NCBI GenBank assembly: GCA_023150275.1
Contig: JAKLLG010000005.1
Coordinates: forward strand, 124,001 to 188,000
Source: Rhodocyclaceae bacterium
GTDB taxonomy: Bacteria > Pseudomonadota > Gammaproteobacteria > Burkholderiales > Rhodocyclaceae
Direction: 5' to 3'
Length of the DNA: 64,000 bases
How positions within the stretch are numbered: position 1 is the first letter of the stretch; each line of letters begins with the position of its first letter. Of the stretch, positions 8,377-17,224 are shown piece by piece. A program made the position numbers and the translations under genes. Under the pieces are notes generated by a model. That model had not been told where the DNA came from. It searched no databases and saw nothing but the letters and a program-made list of their open reading frames with translations.

Positions 8377-9549
8377 ATGAGAGGCCTGCTCTGGGTTCTT
8401 GCGTTGTTCGCGCTGGCCGTCGGCCTGTCGCTGGCGATGCGCTTCAACGACGGCTACGTGCTTGTCGTGCTGCCGCCCTGGCGCGCCGAGGTATCGCTCA
8501 ATCTTGCGCTGGCGGTCCTCTTTGGCGGCTTCGTGCTGCTCTACGCCGCCTTGCGTACCATTTCGCTGACGCTGGGGCTGCCCGCCCGTGTGCGCGCCTA
8601 TCGGGAATCCCGGCGCAAGGAAAAGGCCGCCGCTGTCTTCGAGGACGCCGTGCGTCTGCTCTTCGAGGGGCGCTTCGGTCACGCCCTGAAAAAGGCCGCG
8701 GAAGCTCACGATGCCGGCGAAGCGCCGGGACTGGCCGCGCTGATCGCGGCGCGTGCGGCGCAGCGCATGCGCGAATCGGCGAAGCAGGAGGCGTGGCTGG
8801 ATCGTGCCACGCAGCACGATGCACGCACCGAAGCGGCGCGCCTGATGCTGGAAGCCGAGATGTATCTCGATGCGCGCCGCTTTGCGGAAGCGATCGTCGT
8901 CCTCGAACGTTTGCAACAACTGAGCGGGCGCCACATCGCCGCCCTGCGTCTCGAACTGCGCGCGCAGCAGGGCGCCGGCAACTGGAACGAGGTACTGCGC
9001 CTTGCCCGCCAGCTTGAGAAGCGCGATGCACTGCCCGGCGAGGCGGCGCGCGAACTGATCGTGCGCGCGCATTGCGAGAACATCGCGCTGCAGGCCGGCG
9101 ATGTCGGATTGCTGCTGGCCTACCTGCGCGAGGTTCCTGAACGCGAGCACCATCCGCGGCTGGCGCGTGAGGCGGTGCGCTGCCTCACGGCACTGGGTGC
9201 GCACGCGTCGGCGCGTCTGATCATCGAAGCGCAGCTGACGCGCGAGTGGGACAGTGAACTGGTGGCCCGCTATGGCGACGCCGACGGCGACGTACCGGCA
9301 CGTATCGCCACTGCGGAGCGCTGGCTCGCAGAACATCCGCGCGACGCCGCCCTGATGATGACGCTGGGCCGCCTGTGCGTGCGTCAACAGCTCTGGGGCA
9401 AGGCGCAGAGCTACCTGGAGGCCGCCATGTCGATCGAGGACACGCCTGCCGTGCGTCTCGCGCTGGCCTCGCTCGCCGAGCAGCTCGACCGGCAGGGCGA
9501 AGCTGACCGGCACTATCGTGCTGCGGCGCAGCTTTCCGTATCTGCCTGA
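8377..9549 (+). CDS. hemY: HemY family TPR membrane protein
   Basis: Inner-membrane protein of 390 residues. Two N-terminal TM helices (about 3-20 and 42-64) flank the HemY_N segment with MRFNDGYVLVVLPPWRAEVSLN, and tetratricopeptide-like helical repeats fill the rest of the protein. This is proteobacterial HemY of the hemCDXY operon, unrelated to the Bacillus protoporphyrinogen oxidase of the same name. Its role in haem or membrane homeostasis is not well defined. It starts 24 bp after hemX. Confidence 0.92.
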   Translation: MRGLLWVLALFALAVGLSLAMRFNDGYVLVVLPPWRAEVSLNLALAVLFGGFVLLYAALRTISLTLGLPARVRAYRESRRKEKAAAVFEDAVRLLFEGRFGHALKKAAEAHDAGEAPGLAALIAARAAQRMRESAKQEAWLDRATQHDARTEAARLMLEAEMYLDARRFAEAIVVLERLQQLSGRHIAALRLELRAQQGAGNWNEVLRLARQLEKRDALPGEAARELIVRAHCENIALQAGDVGLLLAYLREVPEREHHPRLAREAVRCLTALGAHASARLIIEAQLTREWDSELVARYGDADGDVPARIATAERWLAEHPRDAALMMTLGRLCVRQQLWGKAQSYLEAAMSIEDTPAVRLALASLAEQLDRQGEADRHYRAAAQLSVSA

Positions 9550-9593
9550 TTCGATCTAAGCTTCAGCATCATATCCCGCGTGTGGAGTTGGCC

Positions 9594-9833
9594 ATGCTCG
9601 GCATCGATCTGCGCAAGATCTACCGCTTTGTCCCCGTCGAACCGCAGCCTGCAGCCGATCGCTTGCCGGCCGGCGCGATGTATTACTACGAGTGCCTCGA
9701 CTGCCAGGGCATCGTGAACTCGGCGCCGCATGTGGCTGCCAAATGCGTGTGCGGTAATCTCGCCGGCAATGCGGGAAAGATCGTCGTCCGCGATCCGGCA
9801 CGTGTGCGCGTGATGACCGGCCGGCTCAAGTAA
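9594..9833 (+). CDS. Small zinc-ribbon-like conserved protein
   Basis: Predicted 79-residue protein. A GGAG ribosome-binding site at 9584-9587 is six bases before ATG 9594; an in-frame GTG at 9582 has no ribosome-binding site. The core YYECLDCQG...KCVCGN provides CxxC and CxC pairs that could bind one zinc, much like a rubredoxin/zinc-ribbon knuckle. No signal peptide or TM is present. It follows hemY by 44 bp and converges with hemF, separated by only three bases. Function is unknown; it might serve as a small metal-binding accessory, but nothing in the sequence links it to haem. Confidence 0.7.
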   Translation: MLGIDLRKIYRFVPVEPQPAADRLPAGAMYYYECLDCQGIVNSAPHVAAKCVCGNLAGNAGKIVVRDPARVRVMTGRLK

Positions 9834-9836
9834 GTC

Positions 9837-10751
9837 TCAAACCCAGTCGCGCGGCGGCAGGTAGCTTTCGTACAACGCCGCCTCCGGCGTCCCGTTTTCA
9901 GGGTGCCAGTCGTAGCGCCACTTCACCACCGGCGGCAGCGACATCAGGATGGCCTCGGTGCGCCCGCCCGATTGCAGGCCAAACAGCGTGCCGCGATCCC
10001 AGACCAGGTTGAATTCCACGTAGCGGCCGCGGCGATAGGCCTGGAAGTCGCGCTCGCGTTCGCCGTACGGCATGTCGCGGCGCCGGGCGAGGATCGGCAG
10101 GTAGGCCGTGGTGAAGACGTCGCCGACGGCCTGCGTCAGTGCGAAGCAGCGCTCGAAAGGATTGTCGCCGCCCGCGCCGCCCTCGTTGAGGTCGTCGAAG
10201 AAGACGCCACCGACGCCGCGCGGCTCGTTGCGGTGCTTGAGGAAGAAATACTCGTCGCACCATTTCTTGTACTTCGCATGCACGCCGTCGCCGAACGGCG
10301 CCAGTGCCGCCTTGCAGGTGGCATGGAAGTGACGGACGTCTTCCTCGAACGCGTAGTAGGGCGTCAGATCCATGCCGCCGCCGAACCACCAGACATCTTC
10401 TTCGCCTGCCTTCGTTGCAACGAAGCAGCGCACGTTCATGTGCGCCGTCGGGCAGTAGGGATTCTCCGGATGCAGCACCAGCGACACACCCATCGCCTCC
10501 CAGGCGCGGCCGGCCAGTTGCGGGCGCACGGCGGTGGCCGAGGCCGGTAGCGATTGACCGGTGACGTGCGAGAAGTTGACGCCGCCGCGCTCGAAGAACG
10601 CGCCCTGCTCGATCAGCCGCGAAAGGCCTCCGCCGCCTTCGGGCCGCATCCAGGCATCGCTGTTGAAGGGCTGCCCGTCGAAGTCTTCCAGCTCGGCGAC
10701 GATGCGCGACTGCAGGCCAGTGAAGTAGTGCTTGAGTTGGCCGGTATCCAT
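9837..10751 (-). CDS. hemF: Oxygen-dependent coproporphyrinogen-III oxidase
   Basis: Converts coproporphyrinogen III to protoporphyrinogen IX using O2. The protein is 304 residues, as in E. coli. Family motifs are [80 protein letters not shown] and the C-terminal YLPPRDWV. It is the only gene between the purD operon and the hem cluster on this strand. It begins five bases downstream of the NYN gene stop and so may be read from the same transcript. Confidence 0.97.
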   Translation of the reverse strand: MDTGQLKHYFTGLQSRIVAELEDFDGQPFNSDAWMRPEGGGGLSRLIEQGAFFERGGVNFSHVTGQSLPASATAVRPQLAGRAWEAMGVSLVLHPENPYCPTAHMNVRCFVATKAGEEDVWWFGGGMDLTPYYAFEEDVRHFHATCKAALAPFGDGVHAKYKKWCDEYFFLKHRNEPRGVGGVFFDDLNEGGAGGDNPFERCFALTQAVGDVFTTAYLPILARRRDMPYGERERDFQAYRRGRYVEFNLVWDRGTLFGLQSGGRTEAILMSLPPVVKWRYDWHPENGTPEAALYESYLPPRDWV

Positions 10752-10756
10752 GAGCT

Positions 10757-11455
10757 CTATTTGTTGCGGTAGCTGAGTTTGTCGCCAGTGATCGATATCT
10801 TCCCCAGATTGGCCAACTCCTTGACGATTAGAGAAAAATCGTTGCCAGGGCTTTGTTTTTTGAAGTGGCTGGCGAGGTGGGCGGCAAGGGTTTTCGGTTT
10901 TTTCGGTCGGGTGCGTGGCGGGATGGCATTCAGGTGCAGAATGACCTCCGTTAGCGTTGGCGCCTTTCCGGATGATTTCCCCGGTGCGAGAGGAGGGGCG
11001 GTTGTCTGAGCCAGATTTTCTACAGATGCTTGACTTGCCGTTGGTGCCGGTTTTATCGGAGAGGGATTGGCATCTTTAGCGGTCAGGAATTTCCCTAGTT
11101 CCTCAATACGTTCGCAGGAGATACTGCGTTTGGCAAGGTAGGTAATCAGCGGATCGAAGCCGGTGTCCTTGGAAAGGACAAAAATCCGGCGCTTGCGATC
11201 CTCAGCGACGACTATGCCTATGGTGTACGCGATGTGGAAGTCGAGAGCATTCTTGCCATTCCCTTCCATCTGTATCCATTGCAGCCGGCTACCGAAGGGT
11301 TGTGCGTGGCGAACTAACGCGGTGGGCAGCTTTGCTTGCTGCGGCCCCAGGAAAACTCGGATCTCGTAGTCGGTATTGCGCAGCCTCTTGAGATGATCGA
11401 GATCCTGAATATTCTCGAAGTCGACAAGCAGTACTGGGGGTTTTACGTCGGCCAC
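10757..11455 (-). CDS. NYN/PIN-like nuclease-fold protein
   Basis: Protein of 232 residues. The N-terminal half looks like a LabA/NYN-type PIN fold: LLVDFENIQ (Asp12, Asn15), [16 protein letters not shown] and [12 protein letters not shown] supply the expected acidic residues. The centre (about 128-165) is a Pro/Ala/Ser linker. The C-terminal 65 residues ([17 protein letters not shown]...) are rich in helices and lysine and may form a small nucleic-acid-binding domain. The start is GTG 11455, 23 bp after the purD stop. Its DNA is visibly poorer in GC (about half) than the flanking purD and hemF (two thirds or more), suggesting later acquisition. Ribonuclease activity is inference from the fold. 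Confidence 0.75.
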   Translation of the reverse strand: MADVKPPVLLVDFENIQDLDHLKRLRNTDYEIRVFLGPQQAKLPTALVRHAQPFGSRLQWIQMEGNGKNALDFHIAYTIGIVVAEDRKRRIFVLSKDTGFDPLITYLAKRSISCERIEELGKFLTAKDANPSPIKPAPTASQASVENLAQTTAPPLAPGKSSGKAPTLTEVILHLNAIPPRTRPKKPKTLAAHLASHFKKQSPGNDFSLIVKELANLGKISITGDKLSYRNK

Positions 11456-11478
11456 TGGAGTCCCTTTCGTGAAGGGGG

Positions 11479-12756
11479 TTACCGGCAAATCGCCCGGAAC
11501 CCAATATCCTTGCGGTACTGCATGCCGTCCCAGCTGATCGTGGCGGCAGCCTCGTAGGCCCGCTTCTGCGCGATCCTCACGTTCTCGCCAAGCGCGGTAA
11601 CGCAGAGTACGCGGCCGCCGGCGGTGACGACTTCGCCATCCTTGTCGGCGGTGCCGGCGTGGAAGACGTGCGCGTCGTCGCCGCAGCGATTGCCGGCCGG
11701 CAGGCCGTGGATGACGTCGCCCTTCTTCGGCGTGTCCGGGTAGTTGGCGGCGGCGAGCACGACGCCGAGCGCGACGCGGCGATCCCATTCGGCCTCGACC
11801 TGATCGAGCGTGCCGGCAACAGCGTGTTCGAGCAGATCGACGAGACTCGACTTCAGCCGCATCATGATCGGCTGCGTTTCCGGATCGCCCATGCGGCAGT
11901 TGAATTCCAGCGTCTTGACCGAGCCGTCCTTTGCGATCATCAGACCGGCGTAGAGAAAGCCGGTGTAGGGGATGCCATCCATGGCCATGCCGCGCACCGT
12001 CGGCAGGATGATTTCGCGCATGGCCTTGGCGTGCACTTCCGGCGTCACGCAGGGCGCCGGCGAATAGGCGCCCATGCCGCCGGTGTTCGGGCCGGTGTCG
12101 CCGTCGCCGATGCGCTTGTGATCCTGGCTGGAGGCGAGCGCCAGCACGTTCTTGCCATCGACCATGACGATGAAGCTGGCTTCTTCGCCCTCCAGAAACT
12201 CCTCGATCACCACACGTGCGCCAGCATCGCCCAACTTGTTGCCGGAGAGCATGTCGTCGACAGCCGCGTGCGCTTCTTCCAGCGTCATCGCCACGACGAC
12301 GCCCTTGCCGGCGGCGAGGCCGTCGGCCTTGACGACGATCGGCGCGCCGATTCGGTCGATGTAGGCGTGCGCGGCGGCAGTGTCGGTGAAAGTTTCGAAG
12401 AAGGCCGTCGGGATACCGTGACGCGCCATGAAGCGTTTGGCGAAATCCTTGGAGGATTCGAGCTGCGCGGCTTCCTTGGTTGGGCCGAAGATCTTCAGGC
12501 CGCGGGCGCGGAAGATGTTCACGACGCCGGCGGCGAGCGGCGCTTCCGGGCCGACCACGGTGAGGTGCACGCCTTCCTTCTCGGCGAAGTCGGCGAGTGC
12601 GACCGGGTCGGTGATGTTCACGTTCTGCAGTTCATGTTCACGTGCCGTGCCGGCATTGCCGGGGGCGACGAAGACGCGCTGCAGGCCGGGGGTCTTGGCG
12701 AGGCGCCAGGCCAGCGCATGTTCGCGGCCGCCGGAACCGATGACGAGGAGTTTCAT
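11479..12756 (-). CDS. purD: Phosphoribosylamine-glycine ligase (GAR synthetase)
   Basis: Catalyses ATP-dependent joining of glycine to phosphoribosylamine, the second step of purine synthesis. The protein is 425 residues, normal for the family. It starts MKLLVIGSGGREHALAWRL and contains the ATP-grasp segments APIVVKADGLAAGKGVVVA and EEFLEGEEASFIVMVDG, plus TGFLYAGLMI and FNCRMGDPETQ. It lies downstream of purH, with a 129-bp gap that holds a long palindrome (12782-12878). The C-terminus ends QYRKDIGFRAICR, as in the family. Confidence 0.97.
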   Translation of the reverse strand: MKLLVIGSGGREHALAWRLAKTPGLQRVFVAPGNAGTAREHELQNVNITDPVALADFAEKEGVHLTVVGPEAPLAAGVVNIFRARGLKIFGPTKEAAQLESSKDFAKRFMARHGIPTAFFETFTDTAAAHAYIDRIGAPIVVKADGLAAGKGVVVAMTLEEAHAAVDDMLSGNKLGDAGARVVIEEFLEGEEASFIVMVDGKNVLALASSQDHKRIGDGDTGPNTGGMGAYSPAPCVTPEVHAKAMREIILPTVRGMAMDGIPYTGFLYAGLMIAKDGSVKTLEFNCRMGDPETQPIMMRLKSSLVDLLEHAVAGTLDQVEAEWDRRVALGVVLAAANYPDTPKKGDVIHGLPAGNRCGDDAHVFHAGTADKDGEVVTAGGRVLCVTALGENVRIAQKRAYEAAATISWDGMQYRKDIGFRAICR

Positions 12757-12781
12757 TTGCTCATTCCTGAAAAACGCGCCT

Positions 12782-12878
12782 CACAAAATGAAGCGCAGCG
12801 GCCCTGACGAGGCGCGCCGCCGCAGACAGTACATTTTAGTACGGCAAGGCGGCGCAACGACGTCAGGATCATTTTGTG
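12782..12878. repeat. Long imperfect palindrome between purH and purD (REP/MITE-like)
   Basis: The outer arms CACAAAATGA (12782-12791) and TCATTTTGTG (12869-12878) are perfectly complementary. Further in, CCTGACG (12803-12809) pairs with CGTCAGG (12861-12867), and GCCGCC/GGCGGC arms pair around an AGTACATTTTAGTAC-like centre. The whole 97 bp can fold into one cruciform or RNA hairpin. It fills most of the purH-purD gap. It has the look of a dispersed palindromic repeat, but no second copy lies in this window. It could also attenuate purD expression. Confidence 0.65.
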
Positions 12879-12885
12879 TGGTGCG

Positions 12886-14478
12886 TTAATGGCGGAAGTG
12901 GCGGGCGCCCGTGAATATCATGGCGAGGCCATGCTCGTCGGCCGCGGCGATCACTTCCTCATCGCGCATCGAGCCGCCAGGCTGGATGACGGCGACGGCG
13001 CCAGCTTCGGCCAGCACGTCGACACCATCGCGGAACGGGAAGAAGGCATCCGAGGCGACGACCGAGCCCTTCAGTTCGAGGCCGGCATGCTGTGCCTTGA
13101 TGCTGGCGATCTTGGTCGAGTCGACGCGCGACATCTGGCCGGCGCCGACGCCCAGCGTCATGCCGCCGCCGCAGAAGACGATGGCATTCGACTTGACGAA
13201 CTTGGCGACGCGCTCGGCGAAGAGCAGGTCTTCGATCTGTTGTGCAGTCGGCTGCTTCTTGGTGACCACCTTGAGGCCGGCGGCCTGGGCGGTGAAGTTG
13301 TCGGGCGTCTGCACCAGCAGGCCGCCACCGACGCGCTTCAATTCCAGTGTGTTGAGTTGATTACCCAGCGGCACAACCAGCACGCGCAGGTTCTGCTTCG
13401 AGGCCAGTGCAGCCTTGGCTTCAGCGCTGAAGGCCGGGGCGATCAGCACTTCGACGAAGTGCTTGCGCTCGTTCATGGCGTTGACCACGTCGATGCCGAC
13501 TTCGCCGTTGAAGGCGATGATGCCGCCGAAGGCCGAGGTCGAGTCGGTCTTGAAGGCCTTCTCGTAGGCGCCGAGCAGGTTCGCGTCGATGGCAACGCCG
13601 CACGGGTTGGCGTGCTTGATGATGACGCAGGCGGGAGCTTCAAATGCTTTTACGCATTCCCAGGCGGCATCGGCATCGGCGATGTTGTTGTACGAAAGCT
13701 CCTTGCCCTGCAGCTGCGTGTAGGCGGCGATGCTGCCAGGTAGCGGCTGCGCATCGCGGTAGAAGGCGGCGCTCTGGTGCGAGTTTTCGCCGTAGCGCAG
13801 GATCTCGCTGCGGTCGAAGGCGAGCTGCAGCTTGGCCGGGAAAACCGACGGCACCGGTGCGGCGTCGGCCGGCTTGGCTTCGGCCCCCTCGTCGAGGCCG
13901 GTCAGCCAGTTGGCGATCATGCTGTCGTAGCGCGCGGTGTGCGTGAACGCCTTCTTCGCCAGGTTGAAGCGGGTGGCGAGCTGCAGGCCGCCGTCGTTCT
14001 GCTTCATCTCGGCGAGCAGCGGCGCGTAGTCGGTCGGGTCGGTGACGATGGCGACACCGGCGTAGTTCTTCGCCGACGAGCGGACCATCGCCGGGCCGCC
14101 GATGTCGATGTTCTCGATCGCATCTTCCAGCGTCACGCCGGCCTTGGCGATCGTCGCCGCGAACGGATAGAGGTTCACGCAGACGAGGTCGATGGTCGGG
14201 ATGCCGTGCTGCTCGATCGTCGCGATGTGTTCGGCGAGATCGCGGCGGGCGAGGATGCCACCGTGCACCTTTGGATGCAGCGTCTTGACACGGCCATCGA
14301 GCATTTCCGGGAAACCGGTGTAGTCACCGATCTCGGTGACAGCGAGGCCGGCGTCGCGCAGCATCTTGGCGGTGCCGCCGGTGGAGAGGAGTTTGACTCC
14401 CTGTGCAGCGAGTCCCTGGGCGAATTCGAGGACGCCGGTCTTGTCGGAAACGGAGAGAAGGGCCTGACGGATTTTCAT
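12886..14478 (-). CDS. purH: Bifunctional AICAR transformylase/IMP cyclohydrolase
   Basis: Carries out the last two steps of IMP synthesis. The protein has 530 residues. The N-terminal IMP cyclohydrolase (about 1-195) has [42 protein letters not shown] and [11 protein letters not shown]. The C-terminal AICAR transformylase shows [41 protein letters not shown] and the terminal [29 protein letters not shown]. It starts 36 bp downstream of fis, in a dusB-fis-purH arrangement common in betaproteobacteria. Confidence 0.97.
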   Translation of the reverse strand: MKIRQALLSVSDKTGVLEFAQGLAAQGVKLLSTGGTAKMLRDAGLAVTEIGDYTGFPEMLDGRVKTLHPKVHGGILARRDLAEHIATIEQHGIPTIDLVCVNLYPFAATIAKAGVTLEDAIENIDIGGPAMVRSSAKNYAGVAIVTDPTDYAPLLAEMKQNDGGLQLATRFNLAKKAFTHTARYDSMIANWLTGLDEGAEAKPADAAPVPSVFPAKLQLAFDRSEILRYGENSHQSAAFYRDAQPLPGSIAAYTQLQGKELSYNNIADADAAWECVKAFEAPACVIIKHANPCGVAIDANLLGAYEKAFKTDSTSAFGGIIAFNGEVGIDVVNAMNERKHFVEVLIAPAFSAEAKAALASKQNLRVLVVPLGNQLNTLELKRVGGGLLVQTPDNFTAQAAGLKVVTKKQPTAQQIEDLLFAERVAKFVKSNAIVFCGGGMTLGVGAGQMSRVDSTKIASIKAQHAGLELKGSVVASDAFFPFRDGVDVLAEAGAVAVIQPGGSMRDEEVIAAADEHGLAMIFTGARHFRH

Positions 14479-14514
14479 GGCGATGGCTTTGGATGGATTC
14501 GAGATCAGAGGAAA

Positions 14515-14751
14515 TCAGAGAAGGTTGTGTTCGGTGAGTTTCTTGCGCAGCGTGTTGCGGTTGATGCCGAGCATCTCCGCGGCGAGCGTCTGGTTGCCCT
14601 CGGCGTGGTGCATCACCACTTCGAGCATCGGTTTCTCGACGTTCTTCAGCACCATGTCGTAGATGCCGCCGGGCATTTCTCCGTCGAGATCGCGGAAGTA
14701 CTTTTCCAGTGCGCCGGCGACGCAGGTTGATATATCGTTCTGTCGGGCCAT
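14515..14751 (-). CDS. fis: DNA-binding protein Fis
   Basis: Nucleoid-associated DNA-bending regulator of 78 residues, shorter than the 98 of E. coli but normal for betaproteobacteria. The C-terminal helix-turn-helix reads EGNQTLAAEMLGINRNTLRKKL. The N-terminal part, with CVAGALEKYFRDLDG, matches the dimerisation helices. ATG 14751 is preceded by GGGAGAGG. The gene follows dusB by 31 bp, the classical dusB-fis pair. Confidence 0.95.
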   Translation of the reverse strand: MARQNDISTCVAGALEKYFRDLDGEMPGGIYDMVLKNVEKPMLEVVMHHAEGNQTLAAEMLGINRNTLRKKLTEHNLL

Positions 14752-14782
14752 GTCGGCCTCTCCCCTTTGGTGTGTTTGTCGC

Positions 14783-15808
14783 TCAGGCTGCGAGCGGATC
14801 GTGTTTTTCGATATCGGCGTAGCGCAGATGCTCGCCGTGTTCGGCAAGACTGAAGAAGAAATCGTTGACCGCCTGCTGCTGCAGTTCGAGTGTCGGCAAC
14901 TGGTTCATCGCATGGCGGAAGGCCGCCGAACCGACCAGTCCCTTGGTGTACCAGGCAATGTGCTTCCGCGCGATGCGCACGCCGGTTTCGATGCCGTAGA
15001 AGCTGTACAGGTCGTCGAGGTGCGCGCGCAGGATGTCGTGGATTTCGACGACGCGTGCCGGCGGCAGGTGCTCGCCGGTCTTCAGGTAATGCTCTATCTC
15101 GCGGAACAGCCAGGGGCGTCCCTGCGCGGCGCGGCCGATCATGACGGCATCGGCACCGCTCTGTTCGAGCACGGCCTTCGCCTTCGCCGGCGAGTTGATG
15201 TCGCCGTTGGCGATGATCGGTATGCGGGCCTCGGCCTTCACCGCGCGGATCGTTTCGTATTCGGCTTCGCCGGTGTATTGCTGGGCGCGCGTGCGGCCGT
15301 GGATGGCGAGTGCGCGGATGCCGGCGGCCTCGGCGATCTTCAGGATGGCGAGTGCGTTCCGGTTGTGGCTGTCCCAGCCGGTGCGGATTTTCAGCGTCAC
15401 CGGCGTGTCGGGGACGGCCTGCACCACGGCTTCCAGAATCTGCTTCACCAGCGGTTCGTCGCGCAAGAGCGCCGAGCCGGCCATCACGTTGCACACCTTC
15501 TTCGCCGGGCAGCCCATGTTGATGTCGATGATCTGCGCGCCGTTGGCGACGTTGTGGCGCGCGGCCTCGGCCATCATCTGCGGGTCGGCGCCGGCAATCT
15601 GCACCGAGATCGGCTCGACCTCGCCGGTGTGGTTGGCGCGGCGCAGCGTCTTGGCGCTGCCGTAGAGCAGCGAATTCGAGGTGACCATTTCCGATACCGC
15701 GAGGCCGGCGCCGAGCTTCTTGCAGAGCTGGCGGAAGGGACGATCGGTGACGCCGGCCATGGGGGCGACGAAGAGATTGTTCCGTAGCGTGAAGCCGCAG
15801 AATTCCAT
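14783..15808 (-). CDS. dusB: tRNA-dihydrouridine synthase B
   Basis: FMN-dependent reductase that converts specific uridines in the tRNA D-loop to dihydrouridine. The protein has 341 residues. It contains the TIM-barrel motifs APMAGVTDRPFRQLC and INMGCPAKKV (catalytic Cys), KIRTGWD, IHGRTRAQQYTGEA, IANGDINSP and MIGRAAQGRPW. It is first in the dusB-fis-purH-purD series, so promoter elements for these genes should lie in 15809-15989. None is obvious there on the minus strand. Confidence 0.95.
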   Translation of the reverse strand: MEFCGFTLRNNLFVAPMAGVTDRPFRQLCKKLGAGLAVSEMVTSNSLLYGSAKTLRRANHTGEVEPISVQIAGADPQMMAEAARHNVANGAQIIDINMGCPAKKVCNVMAGSALLRDEPLVKQILEAVVQAVPDTPVTLKIRTGWDSHNRNALAILKIAEAAGIRALAIHGRTRAQQYTGEAEYETIRAVKAEARIPIIANGDINSPAKAKAVLEQSGADAVMIGRAAQGRPWLFREIEHYLKTGEHLPPARVVEIHDILRAHLDDLYSFYGIETGVRIARKHIAWYTKGLVGSAAFRHAMNQLPTLELQQQAVNDFFFSLAEHGEHLRYADIEKHDPLAA

Positions 15809-15989
15809 GGCGTGGCGGGGGCGTGGAAATGGGAAAGGCGCGGATTGTACCCGAAAGGTTGCCTAAAAAATAGTCAGTAATGAGGCGAATCTTGAGCCCG
15901 TTCTGCATTGCTTTCGCGGCTGGATTCAGTTCGTTTGCCGCGCGCCGTAAATAAAGCTATGTTGAACATAATGCTACGCAGGACCGTTC

Positions 15990-16724
15990 ATGGAAGATAT
16001 GAAGGAAAGCACCGGGCAGGAGTCGCCCCCCGCCGACGAAGCGGTCGCGACGCGACGCTTCGCGCTGCCGCAGTTGTCGAAACGCACCTTGCTGCTGATC
16101 GGTGCTGGCGTGCTGCTGCTGATCATCGCGATTGCCGCCGCGCTCTCGTATCGTGCTGTTGCTGCCAAGAAGGAAGCGGCGAAGCAGCTTGCGGAAAAGA
16201 CCCTGCGCGAGCGCCAGGAGGGTGAGCGCAAGGCGGCGGAAGCGGCGGCCGAGATGGCGAAGGCTGGCGAGGAAGCGCGCGAGCGGCACCGGCGGATTCT
16301 CGATCAGAGCGCAATGCCGGCAAGCGTGCCGGCGCCTGTCGAGGCCGCAGCGGCTGTTTCCGCCGCTGCGGTGGTGCCGGCGGTCACGCCGTCGGCACCG
16401 GTATCGCTGTCGGCGGAAAAACCGGTGCCGATTGCAGCCCCTTCCCCGGCACCGGGTGCCGCTTCTCCCCCGGCGCCGATTGCAGCCCCTCCCCCGGCAG
16501 CGAGTGCCGCCCCTGTCCCGGCGGCGAGTGCAGCAGCCAAACCCCCTGCCAATGCGCCACAGACGACACGCGCGCCGACAGCCTCGCGTGGCACCGGTGA
16601 GGTGGCGACGCCCGATGCTGCCGGCGGATGCACGCTCAGCGGGCAGGTGGCGGAAGATTATGGCAAGGCGCTGGCGCGCTGTCTGGAAGAGTACAACCGG
16701 CTGGAGGGGCGTCCACGGCGCTGA
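15990..16724 (+). CDS. Single-pass membrane protein with Ala/Pro-rich region
   Basis: Protein of 244 residues and unknown function. One TM helix at about 33-54 (TLLLIGAGVLLLIIAIAAAL) is followed by a basic/Ala-rich coiled-coil (60-100). A long Ala/Pro/Val low-complexity segment (about 108-195) contains near-repeats such as APIAAPSPAPGAA and APIAAPPPAASAA. A short conserved-looking tail, GGCTLSGQVAEDYGKALARCLEEYNRLEG, ends the protein. The layout suggests a cell-envelope spacer with a periplasmic C-terminal helix. Its two cysteines (in GGC and ARC) could form a disulfide if exported. An AGGA sequence precedes ATG 15990 by seven bases. Confidence 0.75.
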   Translation: MEDMKESTGQESPPADEAVATRRFALPQLSKRTLLLIGAGVLLLIIAIAAALSYRAVAAKKEAAKQLAEKTLRERQEGERKAAEAAAEMAKAGEEARERHRRILDQSAMPASVPAPVEAAAAVSAAAVVPAVTPSAPVSLSAEKPVPIAAPSPAPGAASPPAPIAAPPPAASAAPVPAASAAAKPPANAPQTTRAPTASRGTGEVATPDAAGGCTLSGQVAEDYGKALARCLEEYNRLEGRPRR

Positions 16725-16739
16725 GCGCTCCGCGGTTTT

Positions 16740-17219
16740 TTACGGGCGGCGCGTATAGACGACAAACGCGTAGCCGAGTCCGTCGGCGCTGGTGTGAGTG
16801 GCGCGCGAGGATTCGTGCCAGTCGCCCGCCGGCAGTTCCGGAAAATGGGCGTCACCGTCGACCGTGCAATCGATCTCGGTCAGGTAGAGACGTTGCGCAA
16901 GCGGCAAGGCCTGGCGATAGAGTTCGGCGCCCCCGATCACGAAGCATTCCGGCGTGTCGCCACAGGCAGCGAGCGCGGCGCTCAGCGAGGTGAATACCTC
17001 CGCCCCCGCGGCAGGATAATCCGCGTTGCGGCTGATCACGAGATTGCGCCGTCCGGGCAGCGGCCGACCCAGCGATTCCCAGGTCTTGCGGCCCATGATC
17101 ACCGGCTTGCCGAGCGTTGTCGCCTTGAAATGCTTGAGATCCTCCGGAAGATGCCAGGGGAGGGTGTTGTCGCGCCCGATGACGCGGTTGCTGGCCATGG
17201 CGGCGATCAAGGAGAGCAT
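16740..17219 (-). CDS. folA: Dihydrofolate reductase
   Basis: Reduces dihydrofolate to tetrahydrofolate with NADPH, regenerating the cofactor consumed by thymidylate synthase. The protein has 159 residues, with LIAAMASNRVIGRDNTLPWHLPEDLKHFK, VIMGRKTWESLGRPLPGRRNLVISR and CFVIGGAELYRQALP as in type I chromosomal DHFR. It is the last gene of a thyA-pgi-folA run on the minus strand, five bases after pgi. Confidence 0.97.
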   Translation of the reverse strand: MLSLIAAMASNRVIGRDNTLPWHLPEDLKHFKATTLGKPVIMGRKTWESLGRPLPGRRNLVISRNADYPAAGAEVFTSLSAALAACGDTPECFVIGGAELYRQALPLAQRLYLTEIDCTVDGDAHFPELPAGDWHESSRATHTSADGLGYAFVVYTRRP

Positions 17220-17224
17220 GGTGT

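Noticed and set aside
7033..9513. Long minus-strand open frame (826 codons) opposite hemD-hemX-hemY
   Set aside because: Arg/Gln/His-rich shadow of GC-rich genes on the other strand; no ribosome-binding site or domain. The same holds for 26480-28105 (+) and 28896-31436 (-).
16430..16560. Pro/Ala repeat in the gene at 15990 as a DNA tandem repeat
   Set aside because: The unit is irregular and reflects low-complexity protein sequence, not a clean DNA repeat array.
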